Source: Pseudomonas tremae (GTDB lineage: Bacteria > Pseudomonadota > Gammaproteobacteria > Pseudomonadales > Pseudomonadaceae). From it: a stretch of 64,000 nt of DNA. This document shows, piece by piece, positions 1 to 8,879 of the stretch. A model generated the notes under the pieces. It was not told the DNA's origin and did no database searches. It saw nothing but the letters and a program-made list of their open reading frames with translations. Location of the stretch: positions 1 through 64,000 of the forward strand of contig NZ_LJRO01000074.1 in the NCBI RefSeq assembly GCF_001401155.1, given 5' to 3'. Both the position numbers and the translations under genes were made by a program. The first letter of the stretch is position 1. Each line of letters starts with the position of its first letter.

Positions 1-804
1 TGTGGTGCGGATCAGCGGCGGGCTGGCTGGTCTATTCAAACGGCGGGCCAGCAAGGGGGCGAGGCTGGGTTCCTGCCGCGGCGCCAGCCACAGCGGCTCT
101 TCCAGCGCCTCGGCCACACTGCCTTGCGGCCATACCTTGAATTCGGCCAGGCGCCTGAGAACCTTGTCGCGCGCCAGCTGTGCGCGCTGCGGGTGACGGT
201 CCGGGCGCAAGCGGCTCGGCGCCTGCGGCAGCACCGCCAACAGTGCAGCCTCAGCGCGGGTCAGGTTCTGCGGCGACTTGCCCAGATACGCCCAACTGGC
301 GGCAGCCACACCTTGCAGCGTGCCGCCGAACGGCGCCCGGTTCAGGTACAGGTCAAGGATCTGATCCTTGGATAAATGCCACTCAAGCTGCACCGTGCGC
401 CATAACTGGCGAAGCTTGCCGGGCAGGGTACGTGAATGCGGATCAAGCAAGCGGGCAACCTGCATCGACAGCGTGCTGCCCCCTGAAAAAACCCGGGCCC
501 CACTGAGGTTTTGCCAGCTGGCACGCCCCAGCGCCAGCGGGTTCACGCCGGGGTGGCGGTAGAACCAGCGGTCTTCGTAGGTCAGCAGCGCTTCCAGGTA
601 ATACGGCGAAACCTGTTCATGAGTGACCGGATAGCGCCAGACGCCGCTGGCATCGGCAAAGCGCCACAGCGGCGTGCCGTCTTCAGCCAGCACGACCCGC
701 GCCAGATCATCCTTGGGTAGCGGCAGTGGCCACACGCGATCAGCCAGCCAGAGCAGCGCGATCAGCAGCAAAGTACCGCCTGCCAGCCATTTGAGTTTTT
801 GCAT
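1..804 (-). CDS. pbpC: Penicillin-binding protein 1C, N-terminal part (cut by window start)
   Basis: Bifunctional peptidoglycan glycosyltransferase/transpeptidase of the PBP1C type, anchored in the inner membrane. The visible 268 residues hold an N-terminal membrane segment (about residues 5-22) and a GT51 glycosyltransferase domain with the family signature YEDRWFYRHPGVNP, whose Glu is the expected catalytic base; the transpeptidase domain lies beyond the window edge. ATG at 804 is chosen; in-frame TTG (831) and GTG (834) codons would add 9 or 10 residues. The alpha-2-macroglobulin gene lies upstream on the same strand, the usual pbpC/yfhM pairing in Proteobacteria. Confident on family; the C-terminus is unseen. 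Confidence 0.93.
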   Translation of the reverse strand, partial: MQKLKWLAGGTLLLIALLWLADRVWPLPLPKDDLARVVLAEDGTPLWRFADASGVWRYPVTHEQVSPYYLEALLTYEDRWFYRHPGVNPLALGRASWQNLSGARVFSGGSTLSMQVARLLDPHSRTLPGKLRQLWRTVQLEWHLSKDQILDLYLNRAPFGGTLQGVAAASWAYLGKSPQNLTRAEAALLAVLPQAPSRLRPDRHPQRAQLARDKVLRRLAEFKVWPQGSVAEALEEPLWLAPRQEPSLAPLLARRLNRPASPPLIRTT

Positions 805-926
805 GAGGCGCAGAAGAAATTCAGGTTTCAACACAAAGAGCCTTTATGATCCACGGAACCTGACACGCCTGGCGACGGCCAAAGCGAGCAGATCATCTTC
901 TTCACGACCCCAATCAGGACGCACAT

Positions 927-1220
927 ATGCAGGTAGAAGGCTTTTTTGAATGGCTCGGACAAGCCATCGGCGCGGTGATTCGCTTCTTCATCGATGGCCT
1001 GGCGTGGCTGTTCAACGGGTTTACCCATGCCGGCGGAAACTTTGTCGACGGTCTGTCGCGTACGCTGGGCATGGACACCTCGCTGATCAGCATCGTTGCG
1101 CTGATCATTGGTCTGATGCTGCTGTATTCGGCCGTCAGGGCATTCATGCGTGCTTCGATCATCCTCGGGATCATTTGGCTGGCCCTGGGCCTGTGGTTGC
1201 TGAGCTGGATTATTCATTGA
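927..1220 (+). CDS. Small membrane protein of unknown function (97 aa)
   Basis: Function not recognised. The 97-residue product has an amphipathic N-terminal third (FFEWLGQAIGAVIRFFIDG) and two hydrophobic stretches near residues 55-72 and 77-95, so it should be a small inner-membrane protein. AGGA about seven bases before the ATG supports this start. It is transcribed divergently from pbpC and towards the 3' end of the alpha-2-macroglobulin gene, so it sits between two functionally paired genes on the opposite strand. That position suggests, but does not prove, an envelope role. Confidence 0.75.
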   Translation: MQVEGFFEWLGQAIGAVIRFFIDGLAWLFNGFTHAGGNFVDGLSRTLGMDTSLISIVALIIGLMLLYSAVRAFMRASIILGIIWLALGLWLLSWIIH

Positions 1221-1240
1221 TGGGTTGAGATGTCACCAGT

Positions 1241-1358
1241 GCGCTCCCTCTGCGGGAGCGAACGTGTTTGCGAAGGCTCTATTGCGACCGGTATATCTTC
1301 AGCAGATGTACCGGCCCTTTCGCGAACACGCGAAGCCTCGCCTGGTTCGCTCCCTCAG
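1241..1358. repeat. Compound inverted repeat (REP/BIME-like)
   Basis: The intergenic stretch after the 97-aa gene holds nested palindromes. CGCTCCC/GGGAGCG form a hairpin at 1242-1260. GGGAGCGAAC (1254-1263) reappears inverted as GTTCGCTCCC (1345-1354). In the middle, CCGGTATATC (1288-1297) faces GATGTACCGG (1305-1314) with one mismatch. Two inverted units around a central hairpin is the build of bacterial interspersed mosaic elements. It lies between two convergent genes and could also end transcription from both sides. Confidence 0.6.
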
Positions 1359-1386
1359 TTACACATTCGGATAAATAAATTAGCGA

Positions 1387-4300
1387 TCATTTCCCCTTCA
1401 CTACCATCTGCGCAGGCGTTTCACCCAGAGCCTGCCAGTTCGGGCGATACATCGACTCCACTTGCGGCGGCGGTACGCGGTAAGTGCCGGGCGTGACGGC
1501 CCGTGCCAGGTAGAGCAGATGCACGCTGCTGCTGCCGTCGATATCCAGCGCGGCCACGTAGCGATCGCCGCGGTATTCCTGATGCTTGATTCCGGCGTTT
1601 TCCATCGAAGCCCGGATGGTCTTCACCTCTTCGCTGGCGTCTTCCAGGCTGGCCGAGCTTTGCGCCAGGTTCTGGTTTTCCAGTTCCAGGCCTGCCGGCA
1701 GCAAGTCCACTACCAAGGCATCTGGCACACGCTGCTTTGCACCGATCTCCAGATGCACCAGCACCAGTTGCCCGGTTTTCAACGCGCCGACATTCAGCGG
1801 CGCGCCGCTCAGGTTTAGGTATTCTCGACGAATGCTCAGGTTCTCACCGCCGGACGCAGGTGCCTGGGCCGGATAGCCCGAGACCGTCAGCTGCTGATAG
1901 AGCGGCTCGCGTGCCTGGTTGTGAACCGACAGGGGCGAGGCCAGCAGAGCGCCATCCAGCTTGAGGCCTGGCTGCTTGTTGCTCAGTTCGCGGGTTTCGG
2001 TGCCGCTGGCGATACTTGCGGTCCAGTCCTGCTCCGGTTTGCTCAGCAGGTTACGACCGGCGAGGAACAGCGAGTTGCTTTCCTGAGTGGACAGGTAGCG
2101 GTTGGCCGCGACTTCATCGGCCAGGGCAAACAGACGCTCTTCGCGCTTGTCCTTGGCAAGGTCGTTCTCTTCCAGCAATGCAAGAATCAGCGCCTGATCG
2201 CGTAGCGAACTGCCATAGTCGGCCAGCCACTCGTTCTTGCGACCAACCGCCAGACCTGCAGTCAGGGCCAGATCGGCACGCGGCTTGTCGCCCATCTTCT
2301 CCAGCGCAACGGCCAGCTGCACCAGCGGCAGACCTGAGCGCGCATCGCTGCGGCGGTCGAACAGGCTGCGTAGCGCCGCCAGCGGCGCCTGTTGACTGCG
2401 CGACAGCACCAGACCTGCATACGCCTGGACCGCAAAGCGCGTATGTTCGGCGTTCTGGCTGTAATTGACCTGAATCTGCCCTGCATCCTGCAAATAGCGC
2501 AGCAGGCGTTCGTTGGCTTTTTTCAGCGCATCCGGCGGCACGGCAAAGCCCTGATCGCGGGCGCGCAGCAAGAAGTCCGTGACGTAGGCAGTCAGCCAGT
2601 ACTCTTCTTCGCTGTCCGAGCCCCACAGCCCAAAGCTGCCGTTATAGCGCTGCATGCCCAGCAGGCGCTCGATACCGATCTCGACTTTGCGCTTTCGCTC
2701 GGCCTCCGGCTCGCCAGTCAGGCCCAGACGCTTGAGGGTTGCAGCGTCGGCATACAACGACGGGTAGAGGCCGCTGGCGGTCTGTTCCAGGCAACCGTAT
2801 GGATAGGCTTTCAGTGCCCGGATCTGTTCGCCAAGGTTCAGCGGCGGACGGCTTGACAGCGACAGCAGCGCTTCACGTCCGGCAGGCTCGAAGGCCTCCA
2901 GCGCGCCTTCCGGCAGGCTCCAGGGCTGATCATTGAGAGTGGCACGGTAATGTTTGAGCATCGCCGGGTAGGCAGGACGCACGCCGACGGTCCATTCGCG
3001 GGTAAAGGCCGGCAGGTTTTCGCCCGGCAGATCGAGGCCTTCTACCTGCACCTTGATTTTGCCCTGACCCAGGCCGCCTTGCGCCAGCACTGGCACTTTC
3101 AGGGTGATGCGCTGGCCCTGTTTGAGCTGCAAGGGCTTGCTCTGATCACCCCCAGGGATGCTCAACTGGCCTTCGGCACTGATTTTCACGTCCAGTTTCT
3201 GCGCTTTGCCCGACAGGTTCGAAATATCCAGCGCAACGCTGGTCTGGTCGCCACCAGCCAAAAAGCGTGGCGTCGACAGTTCGGCGATGATCGGCGCAGC
3301 TACCACAGTTTTCGCTTCGGCCATGCCGTAACGGTCGTCGGTCCAGGCCTGAGCCATGATGCGCAGCTCACCGTTGAAGTCCGGTATATCGACGCTGGCT
3401 TCACCTTCGCCCGCCTCGTTCAATGTCACCGGCGCACTTTGCAGCGCGACGATGGTGACACTGGTATCCGGGCGTTTACCGCCCTTGGCCAGCGCATCGC
3501 CGCCAAACGCCATGCTGGCAAGACGACCCTGGCCCGCTTCGATCAACTGGCCATAGATATCCAGTTGGTCAGCACCGTACTGCTTGCGCCCGAACAGGCT
3601 GGCAAACGGATCGGGCGTTGCATAGCGGGTGATGTTGAGAATGCCGACATCCACTGCCGAAACCAGTACTCGTACCTCTTTGGGCACGCTGCCGTCAGCG
3701 TTTTTGGCGACAACCTTGAGCTTGAGCGGCTGTTTGGGACGCATCTTCTCGGGCGCGGTGACACTCAGCGCCAGTTTGCGCTGCGCGCGGTCCAGCGGCA
3801 GATGCAGCACGCCCACAGCACGCTTCGGCGTGACGTTGGCCTTGCGCTCGCCGGGACGAATCACCAGTGCGGTGACATACAGGTCATGACGCGTCCATTG
3901 CTTGTCCAGCGGGATTTCATACGACTTGCCTTCCGCAGGTACGTCGATTTCCTTCCACCACAGCGGGCCTTCGCTGGACTCGATCAACAGATAGCCCTTG
4001 CCCGCGGCCGGAGGCGTAACCGTCACTTTGGCGGTATCGCCATCGTTGTAGGCCGGTTTATCTAGCGCCAGCTTGACCTGATCCGGCCTGACCGCGCCGC
4101 CGTCGGTGTTGTCCTGCCAGCGATAGCCTGCCCAGAAGCGCAGGCTGCTGACCATGCCGGTGGACGGGTCTTCCACTTCTACGCGGTATGGACCCCATTC
4201 GACCGGGAAGCTGATTTTGGCGCTGGAATCCTTGGCGACAGTGAGGGTTTCCTCATTCAGGTTGAGGAATTTCTCGTTGAAATGGTAACTCCAGCCATCA

Positions 4301-6336
4301 TCGGCCGAGTAGTTCCAGTAGTAGTCGCGGCGTTCACGTATCAGCCTGACCTTGACGTTATCAGCGGCCAGCTTGTTGCCCGCAGCGTCAGCCATCACGA
4401 TTTCGAACTCGGCCGGGCCATCGCCATTGGTCTGGGCTTCGCCCTTTCCGGCTTCGTCGTCGTAATCGTCGTCGCCAGTGCTGCTGCCGAATAGCGCACG
4501 TACGCCGGGCAAATGCTCGGCGGGCCAGATTGGCTGCACCAGACGGCGGGTAATCGGACGACCGCCGGACTCCTGCAGGCTGGCCTGCAGAATCAGTTGC
4601 AGCGGAGACCGGGCCTGTGCCCATTGGCTCTGCACGGAGAGCGTCGCGTGACCTTCGGCATCCAGTGTGAAGGGTTCAAGCTCCAGGTCGTGCTTGAGGT
4701 CTGCTTCGGTGATCGAGCCGAACTGATAGCCCGGCAGTTTGCCCACCGCTTCGCGCAATGGACGGACGTAAACCTGGCCTGTCAGGGTGTTGCCTGAGGC
4801 TGGCGCGCCGTACAGGTAGCGCCCGGTGACGTCGAATTGAGGATTTTCAGCTGGCGCGACTGGCTCGTCGCTGCCTTTGAGTTCCAGCGCCAGGCGCTCT
4901 GGAAGAAAGTCTTCGACCTTGAACTCGTAGAGCTGAGGCTTGCCATCACCGAGGTCGAACACCAGCTGCCAGCGTCCGGTCGGTGCCTCCTCGGCAAGCT
5001 GCAATTGATATTGGTAGAAACCATTGCTGTCGGCTTCCCAGACAAACTTGCGGCTCACCTGATCGTCAGGACGGCGAACTTCGACGGTGATCGGTTGTGG
5101 TTTGACGTTTTTGCCATCGCCGTCGCGCAGCAGGCCGTTGAGCAGCACGGTTTCGCCGGGGCGATAGAGGTCTCGCGGTCCGAAAATGAAGAATTGCAGC
5201 GGATGTGCCTGCGGGCCGGAGATGTCGAACTCGGCCAGGTCCAGCGCCGAGCTGTTCAGGCGCAGCATGCTGGTCTGTTCATCCTTGTGCGCCAGCACCA
5301 CCGCAGCCTTGGCAGGCAGCGGCAGTTGCGCATGGCCATCGCTGTCGGTCTTGCCCTGAGCGACGACCTTGCCACTGTCGTCATACACATCGACGTTGAT
5401 ATCGCCCAAGGCCTTGCCGCCCTCAAGCGCCTGAGTGAACACATCCAGGCGATTGCTGTAACGATGCACCGACAGACCGATATCGCTGAGGGTAAGCAGA
5501 GTGGCCGGTTGCGAGTAGCTGTAAGTGCCCGAGGCGCGCATCACCGCCAGGTAGACGCCTGGTTGTTGCAGGGCCTTGATACCGGCAATCGGCAGCAGTA
5601 CGGTTTCGCGGGTATTGCGCGCGGGCTTAAGGTCGAAACGGCCGCTATAGACCAGATCGGCCATGGGCAGCAGTTCTTCCGAACTGTAGCTGGACAGGCT
5701 CGACGCGCCGTCCCATTGGGCAAGGAAGTTCGGCATCGAGTCGGGTTTGACCCGGAAGAACTCGACATCCACTTTATCGACGTTCAAGGCGATGACCGGC
5801 AGACCTTCAGCCAGTCGGGTCGGCAACAGGCTGCCACGGCTGGCAAAGCCGACGGTGGCTTGCAGGTCGCGGGTTTCCAGACGGCTGATGTATTCGTTTG
5901 CCAGTCCGGCCTTGTTGACTGCTTGCAGGCCTGCATCGACGGTCAGCACCAGCTTGCGCTGCGGCTCCAGATGGCGCAGACGCAGCTCCATGAGGTTGTC
6001 CGACAGCTCCCAGGCGCCATCGACCTTGCCGCTCTTGCTGTCCACCAGATGAAGTTTTTCAGCGAACTTCTGTTCCGGGTCCAGCGGCACGGAAAAGCTC
6101 ACCGACAGCGCGCTGGCGCCGTCCAGCTGTATTTCCGATACGTCGATGACAGTCAGCTCACGACCCGCGTAACGCTTGCTGAGCGCAGCGAGGTCGACAG
6201 CGGATTTGGGCTTTGTATCGGTGATCGCTGCCTGTGTCGCAGGCGCCCCGGCGGCGGACGGTTTGTCCGTGCTGGAAGAATCACAGGCACTCAGCAGCGC
6301 GAGCGCGCAGGCCAGAAACAATCCTTTGTTTAACAT
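1387..6336 (-). CDS. yfhM: Alpha-2-macroglobulin-like lipoprotein (YfhM type)
   Basis: Bacterial alpha-2-macroglobulin: a large periplasmic protease trap thought to protect the cell when the envelope is breached, working with PBP1C. The 1649-aa product starts with a lipoprotein signal ending LLSAC (lipidated Cys18). Asp follows that Cys, which in E. coli keeps lipoproteins in the inner membrane. The CLEQ thioester motif is present (Cys1182, codon at 2791-2793), so covalent trapping should be possible. Macroglobulin domains precede it and a terpenoid-like toroid region follows. ATG at 6336 is chosen because it begins the signal peptide; a longer frame upstream adds only 19 unlikely residues. 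pbpC follows downstream on the same strand. Confidence 0.95.
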   Translation of the reverse strand: MLNKGLFLACALALLSACDSSSTDKPSAAGAPATQAAITDTKPKSAVDLAALSKRYAGRELTVIDVSEIQLDGASALSVSFSVPLDPEQKFAEKLHLVDSKSGKVDGAWELSDNLMELRLRHLEPQRKLVLTVDAGLQAVNKAGLANEYISRLETRDLQATVGFASRGSLLPTRLAEGLPVIALNVDKVDVEFFRVKPDSMPNFLAQWDGASSLSSYSSEELLPMADLVYSGRFDLKPARNTRETVLLPIAGIKALQQPGVYLAVMRASGTYSYSQPATLLTLSDIGLSVHRYSNRLDVFTQALEGGKALGDINVDVYDDSGKVVAQGKTDSDGHAQLPLPAKAAVVLAHKDEQTSMLRLNSSALDLAEFDISGPQAHPLQFFIFGPRDLYRPGETVLLNGLLRDGDGKNVKPQPITVEVRRPDDQVSRKFVWEADSNGFYQYQLQLAEEAPTGRWQLVFDLGDGKPQLYEFKVEDFLPERLALELKGSDEPVAPAENPQFDVTGRYLYGAPASGNTLTGQVYVRPLREAVGKLPGYQFGSITEADLKHDLELEPFTLDAEGHATLSVQSQWAQARSPLQLILQASLQESGGRPITRRLVQPIWPAEHLPGVRALFGSSTGDDDYDDEAGKGEAQTNGDGPAEFEIVMADAAGNKLAADNVKVRLIRERRDYYWNYSADDGWSYHFNEKFLNLNEETLTVAKDSSAKISFPVEWGPYRVEVEDPSTGMVSSLRFWAGYRWQDNTDGGAVRPDQVKLALDKPAYNDGDTAKVTVTPPAAGKGYLLIESSEGPLWWKEIDVPAEGKSYEIPLDKQWTRHDLYVTALVIRPGERKANVTPKRAVGVLHLPLDRAQRKLALSVTAPEKMRPKQPLKLKVVAKNADGSVPKEVRVLVSAVDVGILNITRYATPDPFASLFGRKQYGADQLDIYGQLIEAGQGRLASMAFGGDALAKGGKRPDTSVTIVALQSAPVTLNEAGEGEASVDIPDFNGELRIMAQAWTDDRYGMAEAKTVVAAPIIAELSTPRFLAGGDQTSVALDISNLSGKAQKLDVKISAEGQLSIPGGDQSKPLQLKQGQRITLKVPVLAQGGLGQGKIKVQVEGLDLPGENLPAFTREWTVGVRPAYPAMLKHYRATLNDQPWSLPEGALEAFEPAGREALLSLSSRPPLNLGEQIRALKAYPYGCLEQTASGLYPSLYADAATLKRLGLTGEPEAERKRKVEIGIERLLGMQRYNGSFGLWGSDSEEEYWLTAYVTDFLLRARDQGFAVPPDALKKANERLLRYLQDAGQIQVNYSQNAEHTRFAVQAYAGLVLSRSQQAPLAALRSLFDRRSDARSGLPLVQLAVALEKMGDKPRADLALTAGLAVGRKNEWLADYGSSLRDQALILALLEENDLAKDKREERLFALADEVAANRYLSTQESNSLFLAGRNLLSKPEQDWTASIASGTETRELSNKQPGLKLDGALLASPLSVHNQAREPLYQQLTVSGYPAQAPASGGENLSIRREYLNLSGAPLNVGALKTGQLVLVHLEIGAKQRVPDALVVDLLPAGLELENQNLAQSSASLEDASEEVKTIRASMENAGIKHQEYRGDRYVAALDIDGSSSVHLLYLARAVTPGTYRVPPPQVESMYRPNWQALGETPAQMVVKGK

Positions 6337-6511
6337 GGGGCACTCGTCGGCAGCGGTGGAGAGGAGGCGACTATATAACAGTCGTGATGACAAGTATTAC
6401 TGTCAGATTCAGCAGTCTGTGCCCGGACGCAGTTGCGCAGAGCGTGGGAAGGGTAGTCGGGATTATCTTTCCTTGCGCTCCAGCACAGGAATGCCTTGGC
6501 TGACGCTCTAC

Positions 6512-6540
6512 GTCACAAATCTGCGCTTCCTCGTTACAAT
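6512..6540 (+). promoter_or_regulatory. Possible sigma-70 promoter of the MATE gene
   Basis: GTCACA (6512-6517) and TACAAT (6535-6540) are separated by 17 bases and lie just ahead of the start at 6563. The -10 box is close to consensus and the -35 box is weak, so this is only a candidate. Confidence 0.3.
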
Positions 6541-6562
6541 GCCCGCCTTGCCGGGAGTTCTT

Positions 6563-7903
6563 ATGTCCACGTTGCTCACTGACTGGCGTCATCGTCCAAC
6601 CCATCGTCGTGTCTGGTCGCTGGCGACGCCGATGATTCTGTCGAATATTTCCGTTCCGCTGGTGGCGCTGGTCGACAGTGCGGTGATCGGCCATTTACCC
6701 CATGCTCATCAGTTGGGTGCCGTGGCCGTCGGAGCGACGCTGTATACCTTTCTCGCCTGGGCGATGGGCTTTCTGCGCATGGGCACTACCGGTTTTGCCG
6801 CGCAGGCGGCGGGGCGTGGGGACAGTGCAGCGCTGCGCCGGATTCTCTTGCAGGGGTTGCTGCTGGCCGTCGGGTTGGCGTTCCTGCTGGGCGTTATCGC
6901 CTTGCCGTTCAGCCACCTGGCGCTGGCAATGATGCAGCCGTCTGCCGACCTGCAACAGATGACCCTGGATTTCTTCCACACCCGCCTGTTCGGTCTGCCT
7001 GCGGCGTTAGCCAGTTACGCACTGGTTGGTTGGTTTCTGGGCGCACAAAACGCCAGAGCGCCACTGGCCATTCTGCTCGTCACCAACCTGGTGAATATTG
7101 TGCTCAACCTCTGGTTCGTGATGGGGCTGGACTGGGGCGTGGTTGGCTCTGCACGTGCGTCCGTGCTGGCGGAATGGACCGGTGTGGTGCTCGGTCTGGT
7201 GCTGGCTCGCAAGACACTGCGCGCTTGGCCGGGCCGGATTGTATGGTCGGCCCTGAAGCTCTGGAGCAACTGGCGACCGTTGCTGGCGGTCAATCGCGAC
7301 ATTTTTTTGCGCACACTGGCCCTGCAATCGGTGATGTTTCTGATTACCGTGCAGGGCGCTCGTCTGGGTGACGCAACGGTTGCTGCCAATGCGCTGCTGC
7401 TCAACGGCCTGCTGTTGACGGCTCATGCGCTGGACGGGCTGGCGCATGCGGTCGAAGCGCTGTGCGGCCACGCCATAGGCGCGCGTGATCGCGACACCTT
7501 GCGGCGCTCGCTGGTAGTGGCGGGGGGCTGGTCGCTGATTGCCAGCGTGGGGTTCGCCTTGCTGTTTCTGATTGGCGGGCATGGTTTCGTCAGCCTGCAG
7601 ACCGACATTCCCGAGGTCCGGGCAACGGCGATGACGTACCTGCCTTATCTGGCGCTGATGCCTTTGCTGGCTGTCTGGAGCTATTTGCTGGACGGTCTGT
7701 TCATCGGTGCCACTCGCGCCCGAGAAATGCGCAACGCGATGTTACTCAGCGCGGCAGGCATCGCGCCCTTCGCTTGGCTGGCTTCGAGCCACGGCAATCA
7801 CGCGCTGTGGCTGACATTCCTGGCATTCACCCTGCTGCGCGGCCTGAGCCTTGGCATGATCGCCTGGCGTCTCACGCGCAAAGACGGATGGTTCGTTCAC
7901 TGA
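6563..7903 (+). CDS. MATE family efflux transporter (DinF-like)
   Basis: Multidrug and toxin extrusion transporter of the inner membrane, exchanging organic cations for protons or sodium. The 446-aa protein has about twelve hydrophobic segments in the two-bundle MATE pattern. The start RHRPTHRRVWSLATPMILSN, running into the first helix with VALVDSAVIGHL, is typical of the DinF branch. ATG at 6563 follows a possible promoter; the frame is open further upstream, but that stretch lies opposite the yfhM leader and reads as non-coding. Its last seven bases overlap the tail of the convergent esterase gene. Substrate not predictable. Confidence 0.9.
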   Translation: MSTLLTDWRHRPTHRRVWSLATPMILSNISVPLVALVDSAVIGHLPHAHQLGAVAVGATLYTFLAWAMGFLRMGTTGFAAQAAGRGDSAALRRILLQGLLLAVGLAFLLGVIALPFSHLALAMMQPSADLQQMTLDFFHTRLFGLPAALASYALVGWFLGAQNARAPLAILLVTNLVNIVLNLWFVMGLDWGVVGSARASVLAEWTGVVLGLVLARKTLRAWPGRIVWSALKLWSNWRPLLAVNRDIFLRTLALQSVMFLITVQGARLGDATVAANALLLNGLLLTAHALDGLAHAVEALCGHAIGARDRDTLRRSLVVAGGWSLIASVGFALLFLIGGHGFVSLQTDIPEVRATAMTYLPYLALMPLLAVWSYLLDGLFIGATRAREMRNAMLLSAAGIAPFAWLASSHGNHALWLTFLAFTLLRGLSLGMIAWRLTRKDGWFVH

Positions 7904-8799
7904 GGCTTCGGCTTCGATTCTTCGGCTTCAGCATGTGTTTGAGGGGTGTGTTTGACGAACATGTCCACTTCGTCGGCCACCGGCGCCAGGCGACTCAACA
8001 GTTTGGCGAATGCGCCGACCAGCGTGCCGTGATTGGTGCGGGAGAAATACAGATCGCGCACCGGAACGCCCGCAGCACGCAGCTTTTGGGCCAGACCGCC
8101 GGTGTTGCGCTTGGGGTTGACCAGCGAGTCGGTGTTCGAGGCCATCAGCAGCGCAGGCGGCGCGTTGGCCGTAACGTGGTTGATGGGCTGCGAATCCGGC
8201 GGCGAGGCGGGAAAGAAGAACACCGGTTTCACGTCCGGGTTTTCGATGGGCAGGAAGTCGTAAGGCCCGGCCAGCCCGATCCAGCCGCTGAGAATGGAGG
8301 GTGATAACCCTTCACGAGCCAGCCAGCGAGGATCGAGTGCCAGCATTGCAGCGTTGTAAGCGCCTGCGCTGTGGCCCATCACGTATAGCCGGTCTGGGTC
8401 GCCGCCGTAGGTTTTTGCGTTTTTGTGAGCCCAGGCCAAGGCCTTGGCCGAGTCCTCCAGAAAACTCGGGTAACGCACCTGCGGATAGAGCCTGTAGTCG
8501 GCAATCACAACCACCATGCCACGTGCCGCTAGCGCTTCTCCGACGAAGGCGTAGTCGGCTTTCGAACCGCTGTTCCAGCTGCCGCCGTAAAAAAACACCA
8601 CGACCGGCGCGTCGGCCGGTTTCGATTTAGGCGTGTAGATATCAAGCGAATTGCGCGGGTCCGGCCCGTAGGCGACGCCGTAGACGTGGTCGACCGGACC
8701 TGTCGGATTCAACGAATTAAGCAGCTTCAGCGGTGAACAGCCGGACAACGCTGCCAGTACTGCACCGGTCATCAGTGTCAGGAAAATCGCTCGGATCAT
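7897..8799 (-). CDS. Lipoprotein alpha/beta-hydrolase (esterase)
   Basis: Serine hydrolase of the alpha/beta-hydrolase (BD-FAE/carboxylesterase-like) group. The 300-residue product opens with a lipoprotein signal ending LSGC (Cys21), so it is probably membrane-anchored and faces the periplasm. FYGGSW is the oxyanion-hole motif, GHSAG the nucleophile elbow, and the late region SRTNHGTL supplies the likely catalytic His. ATG at 8799 begins the signal peptide. It overlaps the MATE gene tail to tail by seven bases and is followed upstream by a VgrG-like gene; I see no functional link to either. Substrate unknown. Confidence 0.87.
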   Translation of the reverse strand: MIRAIFLTLMTGAVLAALSGCSPLKLLNSLNPTGPVDHVYGVAYGPDPRNSLDIYTPKSKPADAPVVVFFYGGSWNSGSKADYAFVGEALAARGMVVVIADYRLYPQVRYPSFLEDSAKALAWAHKNAKTYGGDPDRLYVMGHSAGAYNAAMLALDPRWLAREGLSPSILSGWIGLAGPYDFLPIENPDVKPVFFFPASPPDSQPINHVTANAPPALLMASNTDSLVNPKRNTGGLAQKLRAAGVPVRDLYFSRTNHGTLVGAFAKLLSRLAPVADEVDMFVKHTPQTHAEAEESKPKPQ

Positions 8800-8879
8800 G
8801 TAAAAGGGCTCTGGCAGGTAGTTCGGACAGTTCTGAGACAACCTCTCTGCGCCTCAGTGCCAAACAATTACCCCCTACG

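Noticed and set aside
4837-6333. Long open frame (498 codons) on the plus strand
   Set aside because: It is antisense to yfhM, whose lipobox, CLEQ motif and family length are clear. The plus-strand product has no recognisable motif and reflects GC-rich codon bias.
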